A stretch of 58,405 bases of DNA from positions 1-58,405 of the forward strand of contig NZ_WTSY02000012.1 in the NCBI RefSeq assembly GCF_009828775.2, read 5' to 3'. The translations under genes were made by a program, and so were the position numbers. Under the pieces are notes generated by a model. It was not told the DNA's origin, ran no database searches, and was given only the letters and a program-made list of their open reading frames with translations. Every line of letters begins with the position of its first letter. Position 1 is the stretch's first letter. This stretch comes from Erysipelothrix aquatica (GTDB taxonomy: Bacteria > Bacillota_I > Bacilli_A > Erysipelotrichales > Erysipelotrichaceae). This document shows, piece by piece, positions 26,012-34,208 of this stretch.

Positions 26012-26934
26012 AACATGAAATAACTACCGTTCCGTTCAAGCCATGTTGCGAACGTGCTTTATTGTCTGCATTTTTACATATAAACTCAAATTTACTGATT
26101 GTTAATAAGCAGATGCAATTACAAATTGAAACAGAAAATGCAGCGATTGCAAAACGAATGTATCAAATAATTAAGAATCGATACGAAGTTCAAATCGAAT
26201 TAACAGTGGTACGAAAACAACGACTCAACAAGAGCAACGTTTACGTCTTGCGAGTTTTAGAAAAGGGCATTGAAATTTTAGAAGATGTGGGAATCTATTC
26301 ATCCAAAGGGATGCGAGAAACACCTTCTAAGATCATAACGCTCAAAGAGTGTTGTGCAAAAGCTTATCTAGCAGGAGCCTTCTTAGCGAGTGGTAGCATT
26401 AATGCTCCCACAACCGCTAACTATCATCTAGAAGTCTCTACGGCTGAAGAAGCGTTATCTCGCTATATAATGCGTTTAATGAAAATGTTTGATATAGGTG
26501 CGAAGGTTACCGAACGTCGCGGACGCTACATTGTTTATGTCAAAGCGGCAGACCAAATCGCTGACTTCTTAAAAATAACAGGAGCACATTCAAAAACACT
26601 TGAATTTGAAGATGTTCGTATTCAACGAGATTTTAGAAATTCTCTAACTCGTCTTGATAATTGCGAAGTTGCGAATGAAGTAAAAACAATAAAAGCCGGG
26701 AATGCACAAATTGATGCAATCCAAAAATTAATCGAACATAATCGATACAGTCATATTGAAGAACGCCTCATTCAGGTTGGGGATTTACGTATGGAAAACC
26801 CTGAGACTAGCCTCAATGAGCTTATCGAGCTCTATCAAGAAAAGTATAATGAACCCATTAGTAAATCAGGACTACAACATCGCTTTAAAAAGCTGATCGA
26901 GTTAGCTGGAAAAATAGAAGAATCAGAACAATAG
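25990..26934 (+). CDS. whiA: WhiA DNA-binding protein
   Basis: 314 residues. The N-terminal part (about 1-215) is a degenerate LAGLIDADG homing-endonuclease-like fold and the C-terminal part (about 225-305) a helix-turn-helix. In Streptomyces it is a sporulation regulator; in Bacillus it affects division and chromosome segregation. Conserved features are the SSEVKHEI start, AYLAGAFLASGSI near 118, and the C-terminal ISKSGLQHRFKKL. GGAGG lies at 25978-25982. In Bacillus, crh follows this gene; here there is a terminator instead. Confidence 0.95.
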   Translation: MSFSSEVKHEITTVPFKPCCERALLSAFLHINSNLLIVNKQMQLQIETENAAIAKRMYQIIKNRYEVQIELTVVRKQRLNKSNVYVLRVLEKGIEILEDVGIYSSKGMRETPSKIITLKECCAKAYLAGAFLASGSINAPTTANYHLEVSTAEEALSRYIMRLMKMFDIGAKVTERRGRYIVYVKAADQIADFLKITGAHSKTLEFEDVRIQRDFRNSLTRLDNCEVANEVKTIKAGNAQIDAIQKLIEHNRYSHIEERLIQVGDLRMENPETSLNELIELYQEKYNEPISKSGLQHRFKKLIELAGKIEESEQ

Positions 26935-26939
26935 GTGGT

Positions 26940-26969
26940 GAAGTCTTAAGCAATGCTTAAGACTTCTTT
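26940..26969 (+). terminator. Rho-independent terminator after whiA
   Basis: A 12-bp perfect stem gaagtcttaagc / gcttaagacttc with a 3-nt loop, followed by a short TTT. The strong stem partly makes up for the weak U-tract. Confidence 0.7.
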
Positions 26970-27001
26970 AGAATTACATGACAAGGAGACATCATTACGA
27001 A

Positions 27002-27517
27002 ATGATTTTTACATTACGAGAAGCAAAGCCGTCCGATGCCCAACGCCTTTTTGAGGTATCCTGTGATGAAGATGTCATGGAATATTATGGAACGGAAGCA
27101 TATACAAGTATTGAACAAGCGTATCATGAACTTGATTGGTTTCATGAACTCTCGGCAACAAAAACAGGTTTTAGATGGGTTATTGCTGATGAACATGACA
27201 TGTATATTGGTAACATTGGTGTTTTTGGATTTGATCCTAAAAATAACCGGGTCGAAATGGGATATCAATTAGATAAAGCATATTGGGGAAAAGGAATCAT
27301 GACTGACGCAATTCAGACAGTGCTTTATCACTGCTTTAATCAATATTACTACAATCGTGTTCAAGCGGTAATTGATCCATTAAACATTGGTTCGCGTCGT
27401 GTCCTTGAAAAGAATGGATTTGTGCGTGAGGGATTATTACGCGATTATGAGTTTGAACGTGGCCACTATGTCGATATCGAGATGTATGCAATCCTCGCTA
27501 AAGACTACATTATGTGA
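27002..27517 (+). CDS. GNAT N-acetyltransferase (RimJ/RimL-like)
   Basis: 171 residues of the GNAT superfamily, acetyltransf_3 type, which transfer acetyl from acetyl-CoA to an amine such as a protein N-terminus or small molecule. The acetyl-CoA loop is YWGKGIMTDAI near 92, with the GSRRVLEKNGFVREGLLRD block near 133. ATG 27002 is chosen because AAGGAG lies before it and inside the longer frame starting at 26978. It stands alone between terminator and promoter. Substrate unknown. Confidence 0.85.
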   Translation: MIFTLREAKPSDAQRLFEVSCDEDVMEYYGTEAYTSIEQAYHELDWFHELSATKTGFRWVIADEHDMYIGNIGVFGFDPKNNRVEMGYQLDKAYWGKGIMTDAIQTVLYHCFNQYYYNRVQAVIDPLNIGSRRVLEKNGFVREGLLRDYEFERGHYVDIEMYAILAKDYIM

Positions 27518-27563
27518 TGGTTGCGTGAATGTTGCGATAATCACTCTGACATCTGTTTTTTCA

Positions 27564-27572
27564 TGATATAAT
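27564..27572 (+). promoter_or_regulatory. Extended -10 promoter for the small membrane protein gene
   Basis: TGA-TATAAT (-10 at 27567-27572) with a poor upstream CTGACA at 27546-27551 (15-bp spacer). The start codon is 20 bp downstream. Confidence 0.55.
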
Positions 27573-27591
27573 GTGCGAAAGGTGGTATATT

Positions 27592-27864
27592 ATGAGTTAT
27601 TTAATTTTATTACTAATTATGGTGGTTTTTGTGATGCTATTGCCGCAGTTAGTGGGAATATTTTTAGTCATTTGGTTAGTCTATACAATTCTGAGAGTTT
27701 TTGGCGTAATCCGTCGAGAAAAACAACCACAACAAAATCAACAATATACGCAGTATACAAACAACCAAAGCAATTCACAGTATCAAAATCAATCAACGCA
27801 ACGACCTAAAGGTGATGTCATTGATGTTGAATTTACCGAACATGAAGTAGACGATAAAAATTAA
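27592..27864 (+). CDS. Small membrane protein of unknown function
   Basis: A 90-residue protein that I do not recognise. Residues 1-35 are strongly hydrophobic, probably one long or two short membrane segments (SYLILLLIMVVF, then LVGIFLVIWLVYTIL). After a basic stop (RVFGVIRREK), residues 45-75 are rich in Gln, Asn, Ser and Tyr. The tail is acidic (DVIDVEFTEHEVDDKN). The layout suggests a membrane-anchored, disordered cytoplasmic tail with a short acidic peptide. AAGGTGG precedes the ATG. It is 18 bp before the next gene, so the two are probably one operon. Confidence 0.75.
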   Translation: MSYLILLLIMVVFVMLLPQLVGIFLVIWLVYTILRVFGVIRREKQPQQNQQYTQYTNNQSNSQYQNQSTQRPKGDVIDVEFTEHEVDDKN

Positions 27865-27882
27865 TCGTTTTGGAGGTATTCT

Positions 27883-28761
27883 ATGTTACGCCATGCAAAC
27901 CCAACAGATCTTGCCGATCTAAAAGCTAAGTTTGAACGAGAGGTCCATGAGAATGTGGATTCGATAGCAATCGGATCCTTTTTAACGCATGATAATACGT
28001 TTGTGTTTCAAAATGAATCCAGCAAAATGGGTCATGCAGTCATTATGCCCAAAGTACTCGAACTTCATGGTAAACGGTTGAAAGCTTCATATATCATCGA
28101 TATAGAAGATGAAGATGAAACAATCTTAGAAGAACTTGTTGCGGCATCATCGCATGAAGAGTTGGTAACATTGCTCCAATCGAGCGATGCACGAAAATAT
28201 GAAGGCATCGGCTTTGAGCCTGTTGTAGAAATAATGGAGTACAATATTCAAGCGTCATCACTTCCTGAGTTAGGCGTTGAGGGAATTGTTTTGGATCCCG
28301 TGAGTCAAGATTTAGTGAGTGTATATAATCGTTTTATGAAGCATTTTACTGGATACTTTATTCGTGATGTATCAAGTTTTGAAGCCATGAAGAAAGAATT
28401 AGATTCGATTCGTGGTGGGATTATTGGATTTAGCGAAAATGGGATTCTTGTTGGCTATGCAATCTATGAGAACAAAGGTAGCTTCATGAAAATACGAGAG
28501 TGTATCTATGAAAAGAGTGGGCACTTGTTAAGAATGCTGTCATTTCTATCAAGAGGGAAATCACGGATTATTCTTCAAACATCTGTTTCTGAACATATTA
28601 ATCGACTCATTCCAGATGCGAAAAGAGTTAAGAAACACTTTCTTTTAGCCCGTATAAATGATAAACAATTATTCGAACGCCTATTTCACATAAAAATTAT
28701 TAGTTCATACTCTGGCTTCAATGCGTTCGGAAAGCCACTATGGAATAGGGATTTTTACTAG
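27883..28761 (+). CDS. Hypothetical protein, possible divergent GNAT/Eis-like acetyltransferase
   Basis: 292 residues with no firm family. The start LRHANPTDLADLKAKF resembles GNAT N-termini, KASYIIDIEDEDETILEELV takes the place of the usual acetyl-CoA strand and helix, and YEGIGFEPVVE looks like a GNAT C-terminal GFE segment. A second domain (about 125-292) ends in FNAFGKPLWNRDFY. The usual R/Q-x-x-G-x-G/A loop is missing, so it may bind but not acetylate. Eis-type multidomain acetyltransferases are the nearest idea, with low certainty. GGAGG lies before the ATG. Followed directly by the gap promoter. Confidence 0.6.
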   Translation: MLRHANPTDLADLKAKFEREVHENVDSIAIGSFLTHDNTFVFQNESSKMGHAVIMPKVLELHGKRLKASYIIDIEDEDETILEELVAASSHEELVTLLQSSDARKYEGIGFEPVVEIMEYNIQASSLPELGVEGIVLDPVSQDLVSVYNRFMKHFTGYFIRDVSSFEAMKKELDSIRGGIIGFSENGILVGYAIYENKGSFMKIRECIYEKSGHLLRMLSFLSRGKSRIILQTSVSEHINRLIPDAKRVKKHFLLARINDKQLFERLFHIKIISSYSGFNAFGKPLWNRDFY

Positions 28762-28780
28762 ATTGATAGCAGTATCACAA

Positions 28781-28808
28781 TTGACAATAGATACCAATGG
28801 TATATAAT
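28781..28808 (+). promoter_or_regulatory. Strong sigma-A promoter for gap
   Basis: Consensus TTGACA (28781-28786) and consensus TATAAT (28803-28808), 16-bp spacer. AAGGAGG follows before the ATG. It is the closest match to consensus in the window, as expected for a major glycolytic gene. Confidence 0.88.
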
Positions 28809-28838
28809 ATAAAGGTCAATAAGGAGGATTTATAGACT

Positions 28839-29843
28839 ATGGCAGTAAAAGTAGCAATTAACGGTTTTGGCCGTATTGGACGTTTGGCAACACGCTTAAT
28901 GATCGGTTCAGAAGATATGGAAATCGTAGCAATCAACGATTTAACAGATGCAGCAACATTAGCTCACTTGTTAAAATATGATTCAGCACAAGGACGTTTC
29001 GATAAAGAAATCGAAGTTAAAGACGGTGCATTCGTAATCGACGGAAAAGAAATCAAAGTTCTTAGCGAACGTGATCCTAAAAACTTACCTTGGAAAGAAT
29101 TAGGAATCGACGTAGTTATCGAAAGTACAGGAATCTTCACAACTGAAGAAAAAGCTGGACTTCACCTTGAAGCAGGAGCACGTAAAGTTATCATTTCAGC
29201 TCCAGCAACAGGAAACATCAAAACAGTTGTTTACAACACAAACCACGACATCTTAGACGGTTCAGAAACAATCATCTCAGGTGCTTCATGTACAACAAAC
29301 TGCTTAGCTCCAATGGCTAAAGTATTACAAGACCAATTTGGTATCGTAAGTGGAACAATGACAACAATTCATGCTTACACAAACGACCAAAACACATTAG
29401 ACGGTCCTCATCCAAAAGGTGATTTACGTCGTGCTCGTGCAGCAGCAGAAAACATCATTCCTAACTCAACAGGAGCAGCTAAAGCAATCGGTTTAGTAAT
29501 CCCTGAGTTACAAGGTAAATTAGATGGTGGAGCACACCGTGTTCCAGTTATCACAGGTTCAATCACAGAACTTGTTGCTGTTGTTGAAAAAGACGTAACA
29601 GTAGAAGCAATTAACGCAGCTATGAAAGCAGCAGTTAACGAATCATACGGATATACTGAAGATCCAATCGTATCATCAGACGTAATCGGTATGGCTTACG
29701 GTTCACTATTTGACGCAACACAAACTAAAGTTACAACACTTGGTGGTGTAAACTTGGTTAAAGTTGCTGCATGGTATGACAACGAAATGTCATATACAAA
29801 CCAATTAGTACGTACAGCACACCACGTTGCTTCAAAATTCTAA
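28839..29843 (+). CDS. gap: Glyceraldehyde-3-phosphate dehydrogenase
   Basis: 334 residues, the glycolytic NAD-dependent enzyme. The N-terminal [13 protein letters not shown] binds NAD, the catalytic Cys is in SCTTNCLAP near 150, and [13 protein letters not shown] is the conserved C-terminal block. Codon choice is visibly more restricted than in its neighbours (TTA, ACA, GCA, AAC, ATC repeated), which suits very high expression. Here it is monocistronic, not joined to pgk-tpi. In pathogens of this group GAPDH is also often reported on the cell surface; there is no signal peptide here. Confidence 0.98.
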   Translation: MAVKVAINGFGRIGRLATRLMIGSEDMEIVAINDLTDAATLAHLLKYDSAQGRFDKEIEVKDGAFVIDGKEIKVLSERDPKNLPWKELGIDVVIESTGIFTTEEKAGLHLEAGARKVIISAPATGNIKTVVYNTNHDILDGSETIISGASCTTNCLAPMAKVLQDQFGIVSGTMTTIHAYTNDQNTLDGPHPKGDLRRARAAAENIIPNSTGAAKAIGLVIPELQGKLDGGAHRVPVITGSITELVAVVEKDVTVEAINAAMKAAVNESYGYTEDPIVSSDVIGMAYGSLFDATQTKVTTLGGVNLVKVAAWYDNEMSYTNQLVRTAHHVASKF

Positions 29844-29863
29844 TTGATAGACAATTAACCTTT

Positions 29864-29892
29864 AAAGATACAGCGCCTGCTGTATCTTTTTT
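29864..29892 (+). terminator. Rho-independent terminator after gap
   Basis: An 11-bp stem aaagatacagc / gctgtatcttt with a 4-nt loop followed by further T residues. Confidence 0.92.
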
Positions 29893-30001
29893 ATGCCTAT
29901 AAATCCAAAAGAAGAATACAATCAAAGTAGGAAAGATAGACTGCAATGGTGTATACTTAACACTATAGAAATGTATAACGATACATACTACTGGAGGTCC
30001 C

Positions 30002-31339
30002 ATGAAACTATACAATTCAAAACATAATAAAATAGAGACATTTAGCCCGATTGAACCTGGCAAAGTGATGATGTATGTCTGTGGACCAACAGTGTACAAT
30101 CACCCCCATATTGGAAACGCAAGACCTATTGTTGTTTTCGATTTGCTGCGACGCATTCTTGATGCAATTGGCTACGATGTGAAGATGGTTTCGAACTTTA
30201 CAGATGTTGACGATAATATTATTAAAAAAGCACAACATGAAGGTGTAGATGAAACAGTTATTACACAACGTTACATTGATGCCTATAATAAAGTTCGTAC
30301 TGAATTACATGCAGAAGGAATCGATGCAACACCTAAAGTAACTGAAACGATGGATCGAATTATTGAGTTTATCGCAGAGCTTGTCGATAAAGGGTTTGCT
30401 TATGAAGCCAAAGGTGATGTTTACTTCCGAGTAACTAAAGTTAAAGATTATGGAGAAATCTCCTCGCAACGTATTGAAGATTTAATGGTCGGTGCGAGAA
30501 TTGAAGAAAATACTAATAAAGAAAATCCACTTGATTTTGCCTTATGGAAGTATACTAATGATGACGGTATCAAATGGGATTCACCATGGGGAAAAGGACG
30601 TCCTGGGTGGCATACTGAGTGTGTCGTAATGATTAATGATGAGTTTAAGCAAGAGCGTATTGATATTCACGGTGGTGGTCAGGATTTAAAATTCCCACAC
30701 CATGAAAATGAATCAGCACAATCCAAAGCAATTCATAATCATGATTTAGCGAACTATTGGGTTCATAATGCAATGTTGAATCTTGATGGTGCTAAAATGA
30801 GTAAATCTTTGGGGAATGTTCAATGGGCGCAAGAGTATATTGATACATTGGGTTCTAATCTTACACGTTGGGTACTCTTATCAACACATTATCGACTCGT
30901 TCTCAATATAACTGATGCGCTTGTGGAACAATCGCGGAAAGAACTTCAAAAAATTGAACAAGGACTCAACAAAGCGTACATCGCCTTGGAACTTGCTAAT
31001 GTTGAAATAATGGAAAGTTATGATGTTGCTTTATATGATGCGTTTTTAGATGCATTAAAAGATGACATGAATGTGGCGAATGCGACAATGGTTCTCTTTG
31101 ATGCAGTGAAGGCGCTCAATCAAGCCTTACGAACGAAGGAAATTGATGCGCAAGTGGTAAGCGATTATGTACAAACGGTAGAAAAAATGATAAATATCCT
31201 TGGAGTAAAAATTCCAAGAATTACCCTTACAGAATCGGATAAAGGACTTTTTGCGAAATGGAATGAGGCCAAACAAGCAAAAGATTTTGAAGCCGCAGAT
31301 AATGCACGCGCAGCACTCATAGAACGAGGTTTAATCTAA
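30002..31339 (+). CDS. cysS: Cysteinyl-tRNA synthetase
   Basis: 445 residues, class I synthetase charging tRNA-Cys. The HIGH motif is NHPHIGNARP near 31 and KMSKS is intact as KMSKSLGN near 262. Zinc ligands include the early Cys of YVCGPTVY and HTECVV near 207. TGGAGG is the ribosome site. Upstream (29844-30001) holds the gap terminator, a possible TATACT -10 at 29952 and a small dyad atgtat-aacg-atacat, but no T-box. It overlaps mrnC by 1 bp, giving the conserved order cysS-mrnC-rlmB-sigH. Confidence 0.97.
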   Translation: MKLYNSKHNKIETFSPIEPGKVMMYVCGPTVYNHPHIGNARPIVVFDLLRRILDAIGYDVKMVSNFTDVDDNIIKKAQHEGVDETVITQRYIDAYNKVRTELHAEGIDATPKVTETMDRIIEFIAELVDKGFAYEAKGDVYFRVTKVKDYGEISSQRIEDLMVGARIEENTNKENPLDFALWKYTNDDGIKWDSPWGKGRPGWHTECVVMINDEFKQERIDIHGGGQDLKFPHHENESAQSKAIHNHDLANYWVHNAMLNLDGAKMSKSLGNVQWAQEYIDTLGSNLTRWVLLSTHYRLVLNITDALVEQSRKELQKIEQGLNKAYIALELANVEIMESYDVALYDAFLDALKDDMNVANATMVLFDAVKALNQALRTKEIDAQVVSDYVQTVEKMINILGVKIPRITLTESDKGLFAKWNEAKQAKDFEAADNARAALIERGLI

Positions 31340-31716
31340 TGTCACAGCTCTCTGGAAACGTTTTAGCATTTATTGGGGATGCTGTTCTTTCGCTTCAAGT
31401 GCGCCAACATTTAGTTGCGCAAGGAATCACGAAAACAAAACAACTGCAAGAATTATCAACACGATTTGTCAGTGCAAAATCGCAAGCACTGTTCATGAAA
31501 AATCTTTTAGAGAACGATGCATTAACCGAAGAAGAAATGGTAATGTATAAACGTGGTCGAAATGCCAAAAGTACATCGATAGCAAAAAATGCAGATGTGA
31601 CAACCTATCGCATTGCAACGGGATTCGAATCACTTTGGGGATATCTCTATGAAACACAACAAACTGAACGACTGGACCAATTGTGGAACGCGTTCATAGA
31701 AACGGTAGAACTATAA
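31339..31716 (+). CDS. mrnC: Mini-ribonuclease III
   Basis: 125 residues, an RNase III catalytic domain without the double-stranded-RNA-binding domain. In Bacillus it trims 23S rRNA. The catalytic Asp is in FIGDAVLSLQV near 13, and the C-terminal acidic site is in ATGFESLWGYLYE near 98. The usual GDAVYE-type signature reads GDAVLS here, so one normally acidic position is Ser. The core acidic residues seem kept, so activity is likely. Position between cysS and rlmB confirms identity. It overlaps rlmB by 1 bp. Confidence 0.9.
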   Translation: MSQLSGNVLAFIGDAVLSLQVRQHLVAQGITKTKQLQELSTRFVSAKSQALFMKNLLENDALTEEEMVMYKRGRNAKSTSIAKNADVTTYRIATGFESLWGYLYETQQTERLDQLWNAFIETVEL

Positions 31717-32435
31717 TGTCAGAATATATCTTTGGAAAAAATACAGTAACAGCATACTTAAAGAGTGGTCAAAAACCCAAGAACGTCTATTTGTTCAATA
31801 AAGGGAGTTATCCCGAAATTGTAGCGATTGCAAAAGAAAAGAACATCAATGTCCAATTTGTGGATAAATTCCGTTTGGACAAAATGGTAAAAGGCGTCCA
31901 TCAAGGAGCTGTCATTGAAATCCAAGACTATCGTTACGCTGACATTGAAACGATTGTTGAAAATGCAAAACATAAGTTAATTGTTGTCTGCGATCAATTG
32001 GAAGACCCACACAATCTTGGAGCCATTTTACGAAGTTCAGATGCTGCGGGTGTGGATGGTGTTGTTATTGGTAAACATCGAAGTGTGAGTTTAACTGCTA
32101 CCGTTGCGAAGGTATCAACAGGTGCGATTAATACAGTACCAGTGGCACAGGTTACCAACTTAGTTCAAACGGTTCAGTACCTCAAACAACAAGGATATTG
32201 GGTTGTTGCTGCAGAAAATGCAGTGGATGCAGTATCGTATGATCAGTTCAATGTTGACATGCCAATCGCATTAGTCGTAGGTTCAGAAGGCAAAGGAATA
32301 TCTCGACTCATGAAAAAAGAATGTGATATTCTCACGACAATCCCAATGTTTGGTACTGTTAACTCTTTAAATGTCTCTGTTGCGACAGGTATCCTTCTCT
32401 TTGAAATCGTCAGACGTCGAAACTTACTAAAATAA
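31716..32435 (+). CDS. rlmB: 23S rRNA 2'-O-ribose methyltransferase (RlmB/TrmH family)
   Basis: 239 residues of the SPOUT class: an N-terminal RNA-binding L30e-like domain (about 1-75) and a knotted methyltransferase domain. Motifs are DQLEDPHNLGAILRSSDAAG (near 94), LVVGSEGKGISRL (near 187) and NSLNVSVATGILLFE near the C-terminus. RlmB methylates G2251 in E. coli numbering. ATG 31716 overlaps the mrnC stop (TAATG). The upstream ribosome site is weak, so it probably depends on coupling. Confidence 0.93.
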   Translation: MSEYIFGKNTVTAYLKSGQKPKNVYLFNKGSYPEIVAIAKEKNINVQFVDKFRLDKMVKGVHQGAVIEIQDYRYADIETIVENAKHKLIVVCDQLEDPHNLGAILRSSDAAGVDGVVIGKHRSVSLTATVAKVSTGAINTVPVAQVTNLVQTVQYLKQQGYWVVAAENAVDAVSYDQFNVDMPIALVVGSEGKGISRLMKKECDILTTIPMFGTVNSLNVSVATGILLFEIVRRRNLLK

Positions 32436-32449
32436 GATAGGAGTTATTA

Positions 32450-33058
32450 ATGCCTGGAGATTATGAATATCTTTACATGATTCGACAGAATCATACAGAA
32501 GCACTAACTACATTAATGAATAATTACAAAGGTCTTATATGGAAACGCACTCATGTTTATTGGCGAATGTACTCACCGCAAGGTATTGGTATCGATGATG
32601 TATTTCAGAATGCGTCATTAGGCTTCATCGAAGCGATTTATATGTATAAAGAGAGCATGGATGTAGGCCTTGCGCATTTTATAGCCATCTGTATCGATTC
32701 ACATATTCAAAGCAGTCTTCGCAAGTGTCGTGGAAAGTCATACACACTTTTAGATTCAAAACGCTCTTTAGATATGACAATAAATGAAGATGCGTCACTT
32801 TTTCTTAGTGATATCCTCATTGAAAAAGATGTTCGTAAAGATCCGCAATTTATGTCACACTACTATGAAGCACTGAGCGACCTCAATAGAATCTTAGATG
32901 GTCTGAGTGAAGTCGATCGAACCGTTTATAACCTTCGTGAGGCAGGTTATGGTTATGTCGAAATTTCTGAGCTGCTAAACATTAGTAAAAAGCAGATTGA
33001 TAATACTTTGCAAAAAGTACGTAGGATGGTTCATAAGTCATCGGAATACAGTAAATAA
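32450..33058 (+). CDS. SigH-like sigma-70-family RNA polymerase sigma factor
   Basis: 202 residues: a region 2 with DDVFQNASLGFIEAI near 44 (core binding and -10 recognition) and a region 4 helix-turn-helix with YVEISELLNISKKQIDNTLQ near 165. There is no anti-sigma gene. It lies exactly where Bacillus sigH is (cysS-mrnC-rlmB-[yacP]-sigH-rpmG-secE-nusG), so it is the positional and probable ancestral SigH. In a lineage not expected to sporulate it may serve competence (comFA/comFC are in this window) or stationary phase. yacP is absent. Confidence 0.85.
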   Translation: MPGDYEYLYMIRQNHTEALTTLMNNYKGLIWKRTHVYWRMYSPQGIGIDDVFQNASLGFIEAIYMYKESMDVGLAHFIAICIDSHIQSSLRKCRGKSYTLLDSKRSLDMTINEDASLFLSDILIEKDVRKDPQFMSHYYEALSDLNRILDGLSEVDRTVYNLREAGYGYVEISELLNISKKQIDNTLQKVRRMVHKSSEYSK

Positions 33059-33060
33059 TA

Positions 33061-33098
33061 AAGATGATGATAAAGGAATAATCTTTATCATCATTTTA
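33061..33098 (+). terminator. Rho-independent terminator after the sigma factor gene
   Basis: A long AT-rich stem of about 15 bp (aagatgatgataaag with ctttatcatcatttt, one G-U pair) with a 7-nt loop. The U-tract is short. Confidence 0.75.
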
Positions 33099-33141
33099 AA
33101 TTATAAAATCAAGAATGATCGTATCAAGATAACGTATCAAA

Positions 33142-33170
33142 TTGACACTCAGTTTCGATTATGATAAAGT
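33142..33170 (+). promoter_or_regulatory. Promoter for rpmG-secE-nusG
   Basis: Consensus TTGACA (33142-33147), 17-bp spacer and TGA-TAAAGT (-10 at 33165-33170, extended). It separates the translation/export block from the cysS operon. Confidence 0.65.
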
Positions 33171-33199
33171 TATAGAGCACGAAAGTGGGTTTTTTTATA

Positions 33200-33358
33200 A
33201 TGTCAAACAAAAGAGAAAAAGTGATTCTAATTTGTACAGAGTGTCTCTCAAGAAACTACTCAACAAGTCGAAATCATACAAACGCAAGTGAGCGTTTAGA
33301 GATTAAAAAGTTTTGCAAACGATGCGGAAAACATACATTGCATCGCGATTCTAAATAG
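33200..33358 (+). CDS. rpmG: 50S ribosomal protein L33
   Basis: A 52-residue protein starting [11 protein letters not shown]. Two cysteine pairs, CTEC (13-16) and CKRC near 40, form a zinc ribbon, so this is the zinc-containing form of L33. An AAGTGGG-type ribosome site precedes ATG 33200. It lies 12 bp before secE in the standard rpmG-secE-nusG cluster. A second, zinc-free L33 elsewhere is common in Firmicutes but cannot be judged here. Confidence 0.93.
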   Translation: MSNKREKVILICTECLSRNYSTSRNHTNASERLEIKKFCKRCGKHTLHRDSK

Positions 33359-33370
33359 GAGGTTTTAGTT

Positions 33371-33553
33371 ATGAGTTGGTTTACAATTGCAGGAATTAAA
33401 GAAGAAATTCGTAAAATCCATTGGCCAAGCCGAAAAGAACTTTCAAGCAATACGGTTATTGCGATTTCGTTTATTCTTTTCTTTGTAGTCTATTTCCTAT
33501 TCACAGAAATTGTGTCAATCGAAGCATTAAAATTACTTGGAATTGGTGGATAA
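33371..33553 (+). CDS. secE: SecE preprotein translocase subunit
   Basis: 60 residues, the short Gram-positive SecE with a single membrane segment (about 27-50, FILFFVVYFLF) after the conserved amphipathic helix EIRKIHWPSRKEL. It clamps SecY, the channel driven by the SecA encoded at 3430-5772. TAGGAGG is the ribosome site, and nusG starts 6 bp later. Confidence 0.95.
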   Translation: MSWFTIAGIKEEIRKIHWPSRKELSSNTVIAISFILFFVVYFLFTEIVSIEALKLLGIGG

Positions 33554-33559
33554 TAAACT

Positions 33560-34096
33560 ATGGAAGATAAACAATGGTATGTCGTTAATACTTATGCTGG
33601 TCATGAAAACCGTGTTAAGGAAAATTTAGAACGACGTGTTGAGTCAATGGGAATTGAGGATTCATTATTCCGCATTCTTGTTGCTGAAGAAAAAGAAATT
33701 GAATATAAAAATGGTAAAAAAGTAGAGAAGATGCGCAATCTTTTCCCAGGATACCTTTTCGTTGAAATGATTATGACTGATGAAGCATGGTATGTTGTAC
33801 GTAATACACCAGGTGTCACAGGATTTATCGGATCATCAGGTGGTGGAGCGAAGCCGTTCCCAGTTTCGCCAGAAGAAATTGAATCAATCTTACAACGTAT
33901 GGGTATGAGTGATCAAAAACTTATCGTAGATTTCGAAATTGGAGATACAGTTCGAATTTTATCCGGACCGTTTGCCGGAATCGAAGGTACAGTTGACAGT
34001 ATGAATGATGATTCACAGTCAGCGATGGTTCTTACAATTCTCTTTGGACGTGAAACACCTACTGAAATTTCATACACAGATATTGAACGTATCTAA
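33560..34096 (+). CDS. nusG: Transcription antitermination/pausing factor NusG
   Basis: 178 residues: the N-terminal NGN domain (WYVVNTYAGHENRVKENL at the start, then RNLFPGYLFVEM) and the C-terminal KOW domain (about 125-178, GDTVRILSGPFAGIEGTV). It binds the RNA polymerase clamp and links it to the ribosome or modulates pausing. Last gene of the cluster, ended by a hairpin. Confidence 0.97.
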   Translation: MEDKQWYVVNTYAGHENRVKENLERRVESMGIEDSLFRILVAEEKEIEYKNGKKVEKMRNLFPGYLFVEMIMTDEAWYVVRNTPGVTGFIGSSGGGAKPFPVSPEEIESILQRMGMSDQKLIVDFEIGDTVRILSGPFAGIEGTVDSMNDDSQSAMVLTILFGRETPTEISYTDIERI

Positions 34097-34100
34097 CACT

Positions 34101-34136
34101 AACTCTCTAACCATCTAGGCTAGAGAGTTTTCTTTA
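34101..34136 (+). terminator. Rho-independent terminator after nusG
   Basis: A 9-bp stem aactctcta / tagagagtt with an 11-nt loop, followed by TTCTTTA. Confidence 0.8.
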
Positions 34137-34185
34137 TGTAATTTCATGAATTTATGTGAAGCGATTATTTGTAAATAAAATGATG

Positions 34186-34191
34186 TATAAT
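34186..34191 (+). promoter_or_regulatory. -10 element for the mevalonate operon
   Basis: TATAAT (34186-34191) with TG directly before it; the -35 is weak. The predicted start of transcription falls near 34198, within about 10 nt of the start codon. Confidence 0.55.
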
Positions 34192-34208
34192 AGATACGGA
34201 TGGTAAAT

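Noticed and set aside
29893-30001. T-box or other riboswitch before cysS
   Set aside because: There is no T-box consensus (TGGNACCGCG), no specifier stem and no terminator between 29893 and the cysS start; only a small dyad and a possible -10.
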